In this document: positions 33,927 through 43,050 of the stretch, piece after piece
Numbering within the stretch: position 1 is the first letter of the stretch
Layout of the letters: each line of letters starts with the position of its first letter
From: DASUBN01 sp036000105
GTDB lineage: Bacteria; Pseudomonadota; Gammaproteobacteria; Natronospirales; REEB76
Direction: 5' to 3'
DNA: 64,000 nt
Assembly: GCA_036000105.1 (NCBI GenBank)
Contig: DASYGE010000012.1
Coordinates: 620,001 to 684,000, forward strand
Notes under the pieces: generated by a model
Databases searched by the model: none
What the model was told of the DNA's origin: nothing
The model's input: only the letters and a program-made list of their open reading frames with translations
Translations under genes and position numbers: made by a program

Positions 33927-36260
33927 TCAGGTCGTGGTAGTCGCGACGGCTTCCGCTTCCGGCGGCGGCGCCAGCTCCGGTGCGGGCTCGGCGTAGCCGC
34001 ATTCCTTCACCGGGCAGACCCGTTCCGTGCCCTTGCGCTTGGTGGTCTTCACCGTGAGGATCGGCCAGCCGCACTTCGGGCAGGCCTGCGCCAGGGGCAG
34101 GTTCCACACCGCGTACTTGCAGTCCGGGTAGCGGGCGCAGGAGTAGAAGATCTTGCCGTAACGCGACTTGCGCTTCAGGAAGGTGGCCTGCTTGCACTCC
34201 GGGCATTCCACGCCGGTGTCCGCGGGCTTCTCCAGGGGCTCGATGTGCTTGCAGTTCGGATAGCCGGAGCAGCCGATGAACTTGCCGTAGCGGCCGCGGC
34301 GGATGATGAGGTCTGAGTTGCACTTGGGGCACTGGCGGCCCTCGATCTTCTGGGGCTGGGCCGCCTGCTCGGCGGTCTCATCCAGGTTACGGGTGTAATC
34401 GCATTCCGGGTAGCCGGTGCAGCCGATGAAGCGGCCGCGCCGCCCTAAGCGGATGGACAGGGGCTTGGTGCACTTCGGGCACTTCTCGTCCATGGCCTCG
34501 GTGGTCACGTCCTTGCGCGATACATTCTCTTCCTTGTGGGCCACGAGTTTGGTGAAGGGGTCCCAGAACTCGCGCATCACCGGCACCCATTCCTTCTCGC
34601 CGCGCGCCACGGCATCCAGCTCGTCCTCCATGAGGGCGGTGAAGCCGTAGTCCACGTACTGGGTGAAGTGCTCGGTGAGGAACTTGCTGACCACGCGACC
34701 AACGTCCGTGGGTTTGAAGCGCTTGCGATCCATCTCCACGTACTCGCGCTGCTGCAGCGTCGAGATGATGGTGGCGTAGGTGGAAGGCCGGCCGATGCCG
34801 AACTCTTCCAACGCCTTGACCAGGCTCGCTTCCGAGAAGCGTGGCGGCGGCTCGGTGAAATGCTGGTCGCACTGCAGCTCTTTGAGCGTGATGCTCTCGC
34901 CCTCGACCAGCGGCGGGAGCATGCGCTCCTCGTCGTCGTCGGTGGCGGCCGCGTCGTCCTGGCCTTCCTGGTACACGGCCATGAAGCCCGGCACCACCAT
35001 CACGGAACCGGTGGCGCGGAAAGTGCTGTCGCCGCCGGCATCCAGGTCGGCGCTCACGGTGTCGAACACCGCCTGCTCCATCTGGCAGGCGATGGTGCGC
35101 TTCCAGATGAGTTCGTAGAGCTTGCGCTGCTCGTCGGTGAGCTTGCCCTGGATCTCCTCCGGCGCACGGGCCGCGGAGGTGGGGCGGATGGCCTCGTGGG
35201 CTTCCTGGGCGTTCTTGGATTTCGTCTTATAGACGCGCGGTTCCGGCGGCAGGTGGTCGGCGCCGAAGCGCTTGGCGATCACCTCGCGGATCTCGGCCAC
35301 GGCCTCGGCGGCGAGGTTCACGGAGTCGGTACGCATGTAGGAGATGAGACCCACCTGGCCTTCGCCGGTAAGGTCTATGCCTTCATACAGCTGCTGGGCG
35401 GTGCGCATGGTGCGCTGGGCACCGTAGCCCAGCTTGCGCGAGGCTTCCTGCTGCAGGGTCGAGGTGGTGAAGGGCGCCGTCGGGTTGCGCCGACGCTGCT
35501 TCTTGTCGACGTTCGCGACCTTGAGCTTGCCGCCTGCGGATTTCAGCAGGGCGGCTTCGGCGGCGCGGGTGGATTTCTCGTCCCGGAAGGTGAACTGCTC
35601 GACCTTGGTGCCCTGGAACTGGAACAGCCGCGGGCTGAAGGCCTGGCCGCCTTTCTCGGCACGCCCCTCGATGGTCCAGTATTCCTCGCTCTTGAACTTC
35701 TCGATCTCGTCCTCACGCTCGCAGATGAGGCGCAGCGCCGGCGACTGCACGCGGCCGGCGGACAGGCCGCGGCGGATCTTCTTCCACAAGAGCGGCGATA
35801 GGTTGAAACCGACCAGGTAATCCAGGGCGCGGCGCGCCTGCTGGGCAAACACCAGCTCCTGGGACAGGGCCCGGGGGTTGGCGACCGCCTCGTTGACGGC
35901 GCGCTGGGTGATCTCGTGGAACACCACGCGATGCACGTCCTTGTCCTTGAGCAGGCCTTTCTCCTTCAGGATCTCGGTGAGATGCCAGGAGATGGCCTCG
36001 CCCTCGCGGTCCGGGTCGGTCGCGAGATAGAGGGCGCTGGCCTTCTTGAGGGCCTTGGCGATGGCGTCCACGTGCTTCTCGTTGCGCTCGATGAGCTGGT
36101 ACTTCATGGCGAAGTCATGCTCGGGATCGACGGCGCCTTCTTTCGGCACGAGGTCGCGTACATGGCCGTAGGAAGCCAGGACTTCGAAGCCCTTACCCAG
36201 GTACTTCTTGATGGTCTTGGCTTTCGCGGGGGATTCGACGATGACCAGGTTTTGACTCAT
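33927..36260 (-). CDS. topA: DNA topoisomerase I
   Basis: A 777-residue type IA topoisomerase that relaxes negative supercoils. The TOPRIM domain (VIVESPAKAKTIKKYLG) starts at residue about 6, the catalytic Tyr308 lies in SYMRTDSVN, and four C-terminal zinc ribbons follow from about 575 to 760 (CPKCTKP, CPKCNSD, CPECKQA and CPKCGWP onsets). The length is within the family range. It is preceded by a terminator-like hairpin pair, and its 5' leader contains TATATAT just before the ATG, so it probably has its own promoter. Confidence 0.97.
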   Translation of the reverse strand: MSQNLVIVESPAKAKTIKKYLGKGFEVLASYGHVRDLVPKEGAVDPEHDFAMKYQLIERNEKHVDAIAKALKKASALYLATDPDREGEAISWHLTEILKEKGLLKDKDVHRVVFHEITQRAVNEAVANPRALSQELVFAQQARRALDYLVGFNLSPLLWKKIRRGLSAGRVQSPALRLICEREDEIEKFKSEEYWTIEGRAEKGGQAFSPRLFQFQGTKVEQFTFRDEKSTRAAEAALLKSAGGKLKVANVDKKQRRRNPTAPFTTSTLQQEASRKLGYGAQRTMRTAQQLYEGIDLTGEGQVGLISYMRTDSVNLAAEAVAEIREVIAKRFGADHLPPEPRVYKTKSKNAQEAHEAIRPTSAARAPEEIQGKLTDEQRKLYELIWKRTIACQMEQAVFDTVSADLDAGGDSTFRATGSVMVVPGFMAVYQEGQDDAAATDDDEERMLPPLVEGESITLKELQCDQHFTEPPPRFSEASLVKALEEFGIGRPSTYATIISTLQQREYVEMDRKRFKPTDVGRVVSKFLTEHFTQYVDYGFTALMEDELDAVARGEKEWVPVMREFWDPFTKLVAHKEENVSRKDVTTEAMDEKCPKCTKPLSIRLGRRGRFIGCTGYPECDYTRNLDETAEQAAQPQKIEGRQCPKCNSDLIIRRGRYGKFIGCSGYPNCKHIEPLEKPADTGVECPECKQATFLKRKSRYGKIFYSCARYPDCKYAVWNLPLAQACPKCGWPILTVKTTKRKGTERVCPVKECGYAEPAPELAPPPEAEAVATTTT

Positions 36261-36320
36261 ATATATACAGCAATACTACAAAAGGTTTTAGGTATGCAAG
36301 TTTCGAGCTACACAAAGCAA

Positions 36321-36381
36321 ACCCGGCATGGGGCCGGGTGGTGTCAGAAAGCGGTCGCCGCCGGGGCTTTTCGCCCCGGCG
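36321..36381 (-). terminator. Terminator-like hairpin pair between smg and topA
   Basis: Two perfect inverted repeats: 36359-36367 with 36373-36381 (CGCCGGGGC arms) and 36321-36327 with 36333-36339 (ACCCGGC arms). Read on the minus strand, the second is followed by TTTGCTTTG. This would end the dprA-smg transcript and leave topA with its own promoter. Confidence 0.65.
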
Positions 36382-36414
36382 AGTGCGGCATTTTTCGCGT
36401 GTCCGGACCCATGT

Positions 36415-36897
36415 TCAGTGCATCACTCCCAGGGAGTCGTCGAACACCAATTCTTCCATGCGGGCGTAGGCATCTTCCTGTCCGGGGCGGTTGAACAGCA
36501 CCATCAGGATGATCCACTTCACCTGCTCCAGGTCTATCTCGGCGTTGTCCAGCGCCATGATGCGGTCCACGACCACCTCGCGCTGCGCCGGCTCCACGAT
36601 GCCGATGTTCTCCAGATACTGCAGGAAACCGCGGCATTCCACCGTGAGCTTCTCCAGTTCCTGGGGCGCGTACACCCTCAAGGCGTCGCGCTGCGCGATG
36701 GGCTGTTCGCTGTCGGGCGGGTTCCTGGCCAGGTTCTCCAGCCAGTCGAACGCCTTGTTGATCTCGAGCTTGGCGAAACCGGCTTCTTCCAGTTCCACCG
36801 TCAGGGTCTCGCGATCAGCCTCCGTCTCGTTGTCGTCGTCATCCAGGTAATTCTCGAAGAGATACATGAGCACGTCGAGTACGTTTTCTTTCATCAT
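36415..36897 (-). CDS. smg: Smg/DUF494 family protein
   Basis: A 160-residue acidic protein matching DUF494 (Smg) end to end: MMKENVLDVLMYLFENYLDDD at the start, ENLARNPP in the middle and a C-terminal VKWIILMVLFNRPGQEDAYA. The gene sits next to dprA in many Gammaproteobacteria; its function is not established. The gap to dprA is 4 bases. No strong ribosome site is seen, so translation may be coupled to dprA. Confidence 0.93.
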   Translation of the reverse strand: MMKENVLDVLMYLFENYLDDDDNETEADRETLTVELEEAGFAKLEINKAFDWLENLARNPPDSEQPIAQRDALRVYAPQELEKLTVECRGFLQYLENIGIVEPAQREVVVDRIMALDNAEIDLEQVKWIILMVLFNRPGQEDAYARMEELVFDDSLGVMH

Positions 36898-36901
36898 GAC
36901 G

Positions 36902-38104
36902 TCATGACCTCTTGTTCACCCGGGAATATCGGCCACCCGGGGAGGTTTCCACGTGTCCTTGCAGCTCAAGCATAAGCAGCATGGAGGAAACCACATCGGG
37001 CGTCAATCCAGTGCGCTCCACCAGTGAATCCACCGAGGTGGGGGCGAAATCCAGCGAATTCAAGAGCAGGCGGTACTCCGGATCCTCCGGCGCCGCCGTG
37101 TCCGCGCTGTCCGGCGCGGGCTCCGCGGCCGGTAATTCCAGTCTGAGTAGCGGCGCCAGTTCCTCGAAGATGTCCGTGGCCGACTCCACCAGTTTCGCGC
37201 CCTCGCGCAGCAGACGGTGGCAGCCGCGCGCCATGGGGTTATGGATGGAACCGGGGATGGCAAACACTTCGCGGCCCTGTTCGCTCGCGAGTCGTGCGGT
37301 GATGAGCGAGCCGCTCTGGCGTGCCGCTTCCACCACGAGGGTGCCGACGCTCAAGCCGCTGATGAGGCGGTTGCGGCGCGGGAAATGCATGGGCAGGGGC
37401 GGCGTGCCGGGCGGGAACTCGCTCACCAGGAGGCCGTGGGCGGCGATCTCTTCGGCGAGCTCGATATTGCGTGGTGGATAGGGTTTGTCGAGGCCGGTGC
37501 CCCAGACCGCGACGGTGTGTCCGCCGGCTTTCAGCGCGCCCCGGTGGCTGGAGGCGTCTATGCCGAGCGCCATGCCGCTGGTGATCACGAGGCCGTAGCG
37601 CGCGAGGTAGGCGGCGAATTCTTCGGCGTTGCGCCGGCCTTCGGCGCTGGGGTTGCGGCTGCCCACCATGGCGAGCTGCGGCGCGGCGAGCAGGCTTGTG
37701 TCACCGCGCACGAACAGGGCGATAGGTGGGTCCGGTATCTGCCGCAGGAGGGGCGGGAATCCGACATCGGTGATCGGTATCAGGCGGGCGCCGGAACGCT
37801 CCAGCCATCTCAGGTCCTGTTCGGCGGCGGCGAGATCCGGTTGGCGGAGATACGCGCGGGTGTCGGCGTGGAGTTCGGGGCTGGCCGGGAGGGATTGCGC
37901 AGAGGTGAAACATCCCGTCACGCTGCCGCAGTGCTGCAGCAACCGGAGGGCGCCGGCCGCCCCCAGCCGCGGAGCGCGGATCAGGGCCAGCCAGTACAGT
38001 ACGTCCTGTGGGTCTATTTCCCGATCTCCCGCAGGTCTCAGGGTGCCTTCAAAAATTGATCTTTTGTTCCCTGGCGTCGTTACGGCCGGCCTCGCATTGC
38101 TCAC
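36902..38104 (-). CDS. dprA: DNA-processing protein DprA, start site uncertain
   Basis: DprA loads RecA on incoming single-stranded DNA during transformation. Rossmann motifs GSRNPSAEGRRNAEEFA, SGMALGIDASSHRGAL and WGTGLDKPYPPRN are visible, with a C-terminal winged helix (SVDSLVERTGLTPDVVSSML). Homology begins at about 38017 (DPQDVLYWLALIRAPRLG). There is no ATG, GTG or TTG there: the codon at 38015-38017 is ATA, with GGGAG upstream. The canonical candidates GTG 38104 and TTG 38158 lie inside palindromic repeat B. I give the GTG. If the ATA is the start, the protein has 371 residues, a normal length. Confidence 0.85.
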   Translation of the reverse strand: MSNARPAVTTPGNKRSIFEGTLRPAGDREIDPQDVLYWLALIRAPRLGAAGALRLLQHCGSVTGCFTSAQSLPASPELHADTRAYLRQPDLAAAEQDLRWLERSGARLIPITDVGFPPLLRQIPDPPIALFVRGDTSLLAAPQLAMVGSRNPSAEGRRNAEEFAAYLARYGLVITSGMALGIDASSHRGALKAGGHTVAVWGTGLDKPYPPRNIELAEEIAAHGLLVSEFPPGTPPLPMHFPRRNRLISGLSVGTLVVEAARQSGSLITARLASEQGREVFAIPGSIHNPMARGCHRLLREGAKLVESATDIFEELAPLLRLELPAAEPAPDSADTAAPEDPEYRLLLNSLDFAPTSVDSLVERTGLTPDVVSSMLLMLELQGHVETSPGGRYSRVNKRS

Positions 38105-38182
38105 GTACCGAAAAGTACGCTCCGCCTGCTCGCCCGTCCGCGCCTCGCCATAAAACAAAATCTCTAATTTTTGAAGGCACCC
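38041..38182. repeat. Palindromic repeat B (142 bp)
   Basis: Perfect 17-bp inverted ends, GGGTGCCTTCAAAAATT at 38041-38057 and its complement at 38166-38182. The arms are imperfect complements and the apex 38100-38124 holds CGTAC and GTACG around CGAAAA. This 25-base apex matches the complement of 61111-61135 in repeat E at 24 of 25 positions. It invades the 5' end of dprA. Confidence 0.82.
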
Positions 38183-38237
38183 TCCAGGAAACTCAAATAT
38201 CCATCCATCTTCAATCTGTCACTAATCCTTGCGGATT

Positions 38238-39437
38238 TCAAGGATTCGCCACCACGTCTTTCACGTGGATCTCGCGGGTCGCCAGCATCACCACGGCGTA
38301 ACTCGCCTTATCGAAGCTGCGGAACACCATGAGCGTGCCGGAGCGCTCGATGGGTGTGGTCACGGAACCGCCCAGGGGGTCGCTCACCTTCGCACCCTTG
38401 CGATAGATGCCGAGCACCGTGCCGGGGTCTATCCCCTGGCTGCTGCCGCGGTTCAACACCACCACGTCGTACTGGCCTATCTGCGCTTCGCCGCTCAGCA
38501 CCGACACGATCTGGCCGTTCACCGTCTTGGCCGGGCGGTGGGGCGGGAAGGACAGGTCCAGGGCACCGTTGCCGCTCTCCGCCAAGAAGCGGTCGCCGGC
38601 CCGGGCTTCGCGTGCCGTGGAGGTGATGGTAACTTTCTGGGGATCGCCCCAGTCCTGCACCGTGGCTTCGCCCACGTAAGTGGCTTCATAGCCCAGGGTA
38701 TCGCCGCTCTCTGGATCCACGTAGGGGTCGCCCAGGTGGTAGATCCCATAGCGCGTGCCGTCGGCGGCCTTGAGGTCGCGGGCATAGACTTCGGTGTCGG
38801 CACCCATGGCCGGTTGCGCATCGCTGGCCTGCATCAGGTAGCCGGCGTCTTCCATCTCGCTCTTGCTCACGATGCGGGTCTTGGACAGGAAGGGTCGCAG
38901 ACCGTCCAACGGGACCGTGGTCACGGCCAAGTCTAGGGGTTCGTAATGGATCTGGGGTTCCAGCTTGGTGACGGGCAGGTTGCTCATCACCACCGGTGCC
39001 GGCACGGCCGAAGCAGCGGGTGCGATAGTACCGGTGGAAGGCAACGGAGCCTCGCTCACCACTTCACCGTTACGCTCCACGCTCAAAGTGGGACGGCCAG
39101 CCTGGGTGTAGCCCAGGATCAGCACGTCGCCGGGATAGATAAGGTGGGGGTTCTTGATGGCGGGGTTGGCATACCAGATGTCCGGCCAGGCCCAGGGCTG
39201 CTTCAGATATATGGAGGCGATCCCCCAGAGGGTATCGCCCTTCTTCACGGTATAGCGCTGGGGTGCGGCGGGCTGCATGGTAGGCGCCGGTGCGGCGCTG
39301 GCCTCGGCGGGCGCGCTCACGGTGGCGGGCTGGGGGGCCGCGATGGGTGTGGGTCGCTTCGGCGCATGCACGCAGGCGGCGAGCAGGGCCGCCGGCAGCA
39401 GCACAGCGAGGTAGCGGGGAGCGTTATAATCGTTCAT
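38238..39437 (-). CDS. LysM-domain lipoprotein
   Basis: A 399-residue lipoprotein: signal peptide ending LLAAC (Cys22), a Pro/Ala-rich linker, and a LysM domain at about 60-110 (YTVKKGDTLWGIASIYLKQPW and NPHLIYPGDVLIL). The remaining 280 residues form a domain of unknown function common in LysM proteins placed next to dprA. LysM binds peptidoglycan, so it is a periplasmic, cell-wall-associated protein. ATG 39437 follows GGAG by 9 bases. Divergent from def. Confidence 0.9.
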   Translation of the reverse strand: MNDYNAPRYLAVLLPAALLAACVHAPKRPTPIAAPQPATVSAPAEASAAPAPTMQPAAPQRYTVKKGDTLWGIASIYLKQPWAWPDIWYANPAIKNPHLIYPGDVLILGYTQAGRPTLSVERNGEVVSEAPLPSTGTIAPAASAVPAPVVMSNLPVTKLEPQIHYEPLDLAVTTVPLDGLRPFLSKTRIVSKSEMEDAGYLMQASDAQPAMGADTEVYARDLKAADGTRYGIYHLGDPYVDPESGDTLGYEATYVGEATVQDWGDPQKVTITSTAREARAGDRFLAESGNGALDLSFPPHRPAKTVNGQIVSVLSGEAQIGQYDVVVLNRGSSQGIDPGTVLGIYRKGAKVSDPLGGSVTTPIERSGTLMVFRSFDKASYAVVMLATREIHVKDVVANP

Positions 39438-39573
39438 TGATGCGGTCTCCACGACTCGTCTGACATGCCTTGCGAACGGTCTCGACCCGGCTTTGAAGGG
39501 CCCATTTCCGGGTCACCGCAGGGCAGGGCTGCTAGGCAACTTTTCAGTAGCATCATAACTTTAGCAGCATTTT

Positions 39574-39594
39574 ATGCAAAAGTGCATGAGGATT
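39574..39594. repeat. Possible half-copy of the palindromic repeat apex
   Basis: This short stretch contains an ATGCA dyad (39574-39578 with 39583-39587) and then the 13-base string AAGTGCATGAGGA (39582-39594), which is identical to 32226-32238 in repeat A; its last 11 bases recur in repeat C. It lies in the def-LysM intergenic region. Confidence 0.4.
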
Positions 39595-39657
39595 TGGGGT
39601 CCTTGATACGCCGGGCATAAGCCCCCATTCAACCCCCCCCTTTAAGACGGTATCCCT

Positions 39658-40191
39658 ATGGCATTGCTCGATATCCTGCATTTTCCCGACCCCCGGCTGC
39701 GCATCAAGGCCAAGCCGGTCCCGGCCGTGACCGCGGCCACCCGTGCCCTGATCGCGGACATGCTGGAGACCATGTATGCGGCCCCGGGCATAGGCCTCGC
39801 CGCCACCCAGGTGGGGGTGGACCAGCGGGTCATCGTGGTGGACGTGTCCGATGACAGCGATGAGCCTATGGCCTTCATTAACCCCGAGATCCTCTCCAGC
39901 GAGGGGACCGAGGTGATGCAGGAAGGCTGTCTCTCGGTGCCGGGTGTATATGAGGATGTGGAGCGGGCCGAACGCATACGGGTGCGTGCCCTGGACCGGG
40001 GTGGCAAGGCTGTGGAGTTCGATGCGGACGGCCTGCTCGCAGTCTGCATCCAGCACGAGATCGACCACCTCGAGGGCAAGCTGTTCGTGGATTACCTCTC
40101 GGACCTGAAGCGCCAACGCATCCGCAAGCGCATCGAGAAAGAAGAGCGCGAACTCAAGGAGCGCCGTTCCAGCACCGCGCCCTCCGTGTGA
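39658..40191 (+). CDS. def: Peptide deformylase
   Basis: A 177-residue metalloenzyme removing the N-formyl group from new proteins. The three motifs are visible: GIGLAATQVG at about 42-51, EGCLSVP with metal ligand Cys91, and HEIDHLEG with His133, Glu134 and His137. It starts the def-fmt-rsmB cluster; the gap to fmt is 19 bp. The C-terminus is a charged helix. Confidence 0.97.
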   Translation: MALLDILHFPDPRLRIKAKPVPAVTAATRALIADMLETMYAAPGIGLAATQVGVDQRVIVVDVSDDSDEPMAFINPEILSSEGTEVMQEGCLSVPGVYEDVERAERIRVRALDRGGKAVEFDADGLLAVCIQHEIDHLEGKLFVDYLSDLKRQRIRKRIEKEERELKERRSSTAPSV

Positions 40192-40210
40192 CGCCGCCCG
40201 CGGGCGTCCC

Positions 40211-41146
40211 ATGAGCAGCCCCCTGCGTATCGCTTTCGCCGGCACCCCGGAGTTTTCCCTCGCGGCCCTGGATGCCCTAGCGGCCTCGCGCCATCAGGTC
40301 GTGGGTGTCTGGACCCAGCCGGATCGGCCCGCGGGCCGCGGCCGCAAGCTCACGCCTAGTCCCGTCAAGCACCGGGCCCTCGCGCTCGGGCTCACGGTGC
40401 ATCAGCCCGAGAGCCTGAAAGATGATGCCGCCCGGCGGACGCTGGCCGATGTGCAAGCCGATGTCATGGTGGTGGTGGCCTACGGCCTGATCCTGCCGTC
40501 CAAGGTGCTGGCCTTACCGCGCTTCGGTTGCCTCAACATCCATGCCTCGCTTCTGCCCCGCTGGCGCGGTGCCGCGCCCATACAGCGGGCGCTGCTCGCG
40601 GGTGATAGCGAGAGCGGCGTGTGCATCATGCAGATGGACAAGGGGCTCGATACCGGTGACGTGCTCCTGGAGTCGCGCACGCCCATCACCGAAGAAGACA
40701 CGGCCCAGACTCTGCATGATCGTCTGGCACCACTTGGAGCTGCAGCCTTACTCAGAGCGCTCGACAAGCTTCCGGACGTGCAGCGCAGCCCGCAGGATTC
40801 CGCGACCGCCACCTATGCGGAGAAGCTCACGAAAGAAGAGGCGCAGCTCGACTGGCGCAAACCCGCGGTGGAGCTGGCCCACGCAGTACGGGCCTATAAC
40901 CCCTGGCCTGTGGCCTATACCCAGTACGCGGGTCGGCCTTTGCGGATACTGCGGGCGATACCGGTGGGCACTCAGATGGTGGCGGCCGGTCACGGCAGCG
41001 TGGCGGCGGCGGGCCGCGAAGGCATCGATGTGATCACGGGTGCGGGCTTGCTGCGCATCCTGGAACTGCAACCCGCCGGCGGCCGCGCGCAGCTCGCCGC
41101 GGACTTCGCCAATGGCCACGACCTCTCCAACGCGCGCTTCGGCTGA
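40211..41146 (+). CDS. fmt: Methionyl-tRNA formyltransferase
   Basis: A 311-residue enzyme adding the formyl group to initiator Met-tRNA. Rossmann start FAGTPEFSLAALDAL, tRNA loop PSPVKHRALALG and the catalytic INIHASLLPRWRG are visible, followed by the C-terminal OB-like domain from about 205. The last base overlaps rsmB's start (TGATG). Confidence 0.97.
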   Translation: MSSPLRIAFAGTPEFSLAALDALAASRHQVVGVWTQPDRPAGRGRKLTPSPVKHRALALGLTVHQPESLKDDAARRTLADVQADVMVVVAYGLILPSKVLALPRFGCLNIHASLLPRWRGAAPIQRALLAGDSESGVCIMQMDKGLDTGDVLLESRTPITEEDTAQTLHDRLAPLGAAALLRALDKLPDVQRSPQDSATATYAEKLTKEEAQLDWRKPAVELAHAVRAYNPWPVAYTQYAGRPLRILRAIPVGTQMVAAGHGSVAAAGREGIDVITGAGLLRILELQPAGGRAQLAADFANGHDLSNARFG

Positions 41147-42456
41147 TGGGGCTCCAAGCTCCCCGCGTGCTGGCCGTGCACACCTTGCTGCGGGTGTTGC
41201 AAGACGGGCTCACCCTCACCCAGGCGCTGGAGCAGGTTGCCAAGGAGTCCGCCGATCCGCGCGACGCGGCGCTCGTCAGCGAACTCTGTTACGGCTGCCT
41301 GCGCTGGCAGCCGCGCCTGGAAGCGCTCTCCTCACGCATGCTGGAGCGGCCCCTCAAGGCCGCGGACCGGGACGTGCAGATCCTCTTGCTACTCGGCATC
41401 TACCAGCTCTCCGCCATGCGCATGCCGGCCCATGCGGCGGTGCAGCAGACGGTAGAAGCTTGCCGCCTGCTCGGCAAGGAATGGGCTGCTGGTCTCGTGA
41501 ACGCGGTGCTGAGGCGTTTCCAGCGTGAGCAGAAAGAGTTGGAGGCCGCCGTGGAATCCGATCCGGTGGCGCGCTACGCTTATCCCCGCTGGTTCATCGA
41601 GGAACTGAGACAGGACTGGCCGGAACATTGGCAGACCATGCTGGACGCAGGCAACGGGCGTCCGCCTCTCACTTTGCGGATCAACCGCCGGCTCATCGGC
41701 CGCGATGCCTATCTCGAAGTGCTCATGGAGAAGGGCATCGCTGCGCGCGCGTGCCGATATTCCGAGGACGGCATCGTGCTCGATGCACCCATGGATGTGG
41801 ACGCGTTGCCAGGTTTCGTGGAAGGTCATTGCTCGGTGCAGGACGAAGGTGCGCAGCTCGCAGCGATGCTCCTGGATACGGGCCCGGGCATGCGTGTGCT
41901 GGATGCTTGCGCGGCCCCCGGCGGCAAGACCTGCCATGTGCTGGAACGGCATGCGGACCTGGAAGAAGTGGTGGCTGTGGAACTCGAAGCCAAACGTGCC
42001 ACGCGCATCGCCGAGAACCTGGAGCGCCTCGGGCTCAGGGCTAAGATTAAGGTGGCGGACGCGGCCCAGACCGGCCAGTGGTGGGACGGCGTGCCCTACG
42101 AGCGCATCCTGCTGGATGCGCCCTGCAGCGCCAGCGGCGTGGTGCGCCGCCATCCAGACGTGAAAGCGCGGCGCACGCCTGGGGAGGTGGCCGTCGCCGC
42201 CGGGCTGCAGGCGAGGCTCCTGGCCGCGCTATGGCCGCTGCTCGCGCCCCGGGGTAAGCTGCTGTACGTGACCTGTTCCGTATTCCAGCGAGAAAACGCT
42301 CGGCAACTGGAGGCTTTCCTGGCCGGACACGGGGACGCGGAGGCCCTACCGCTCGTGGCGGACTGGGGTGTGGCCGCGGGTCCCGGACGGCAGGTGCTCA
42401 CCGGCGAGGGCGGGATGGATGGTTTCTACTATGCGTGTCTGCACAAGCGCGCCTGA
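41146..42456 (+). CDS. rsmB: 16S rRNA m5C967 methyltransferase
   Basis: A 436-residue enzyme methylating C967 of 16S rRNA. N-terminal NusB-like RNA-binding domain (about 5-130), and a C-terminal Rossmann methyltransferase with SAM loop DACAAPGGKT, motif IV DAPCSASGVVRRHPD and motif VI VTCSVFQREN with the catalytic Cys. The stop precedes the DUF4390 start region by 15 bases. Confidence 0.96.
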   Translation: MGLQAPRVLAVHTLLRVLQDGLTLTQALEQVAKESADPRDAALVSELCYGCLRWQPRLEALSSRMLERPLKAADRDVQILLLLGIYQLSAMRMPAHAAVQQTVEACRLLGKEWAAGLVNAVLRRFQREQKELEAAVESDPVARYAYPRWFIEELRQDWPEHWQTMLDAGNGRPPLTLRINRRLIGRDAYLEVLMEKGIAARACRYSEDGIVLDAPMDVDALPGFVEGHCSVQDEGAQLAAMLLDTGPGMRVLDACAAPGGKTCHVLERHADLEEVVAVELEAKRATRIAENLERLGLRAKIKVADAAQTGQWWDGVPYERILLDAPCSASGVVRRHPDVKARRTPGEVAVAAGLQARLLAALWPLLAPRGKLLYVTCSVFQRENARQLEAFLAGHGDAEALPLVADWGVAAGPGRQVLTGEGGMDGFYYACLHKRA

Positions 42457-42471
42457 CGCGCCGCCGGAGCC

Positions 42472-43050
42472 TTGAGCTTGCGCACACGCCTACCCGCTAT
42501 GCTCATGGGCGCGAGTCTCGCGCTGGCCTGCTTTTCCGCCGCCTGGGCCGACGACAACCAGGGCGGCTTCGTCATCCGCACCGCCTACACCGAACTCACG
42601 GGTGGCGTGTATTACCTCAACGCCGACGTGGACCTGAACCTCAGCGACGATGCAGTCAATGCCCTCGAGAACGGCCTGCCGCTCACGGTCGAGCTGCAGA
42701 TCGAGATCATCAAGCACCGCAGCTTGATGTGGAACAAGACCGTCGCCAGCCTCACCCAGAGTTACCAGATCAGTTTCCATGCGCTGACGCGCCGTTTCAT
42801 CGTCACCAACCTAAACAGCGGTGACCAGCAGAGTTTCGCGAGTTACCGGGAAGCGATCACTGACCTCGGGCAGGTGAGCGACCTGCCGGTGATCGATGCG
42901 CGGCTGCTGGAGGAGGGCGCTTCCTATAACATCCGCATGCGCGCGGTGCTGGACGTGAAGAGCTTCCCCGGTCCCCTGCAGCTCATCGCCTCGTTATTCA
43001 AGGGCTGGGATCTGTCCAGCGATTGGTACCAGTGGGTACTCGTGTCATGA
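42472..43050 (+). CDS. DUF4390 exported protein
   Basis: A 192-residue protein with a Sec signal peptide and DUF4390 features: ELTGGVYYLNADVDLNLSDD, VELQIEIIKHRS and the ending LQLIASLFKGWDLSSDWYQW. The family is always upstream of ntrY in these clusters, function unknown. The start is a TTG: GGAG at 42465-42468 is 3-4 bases before the TTG at 42472 and 9 bases before another TTG at 42478, so the exact choice is uncertain. Its stop overlaps the ntrY ATG (ATGA). Confidence 0.82.
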   Translation: MSLRTRLPAMLMGASLALACFSAAWADDNQGGFVIRTAYTELTGGVYYLNADVDLNLSDDAVNALENGLPLTVELQIEIIKHRSLMWNKTVASLTQSYQISFHALTRRFIVTNLNSGDQQSFASYREAITDLGQVSDLPVIDARLLEEGASYNIRMRAVLDVKSFPGPLQLIASLFKGWDLSSDWYQWVLVS

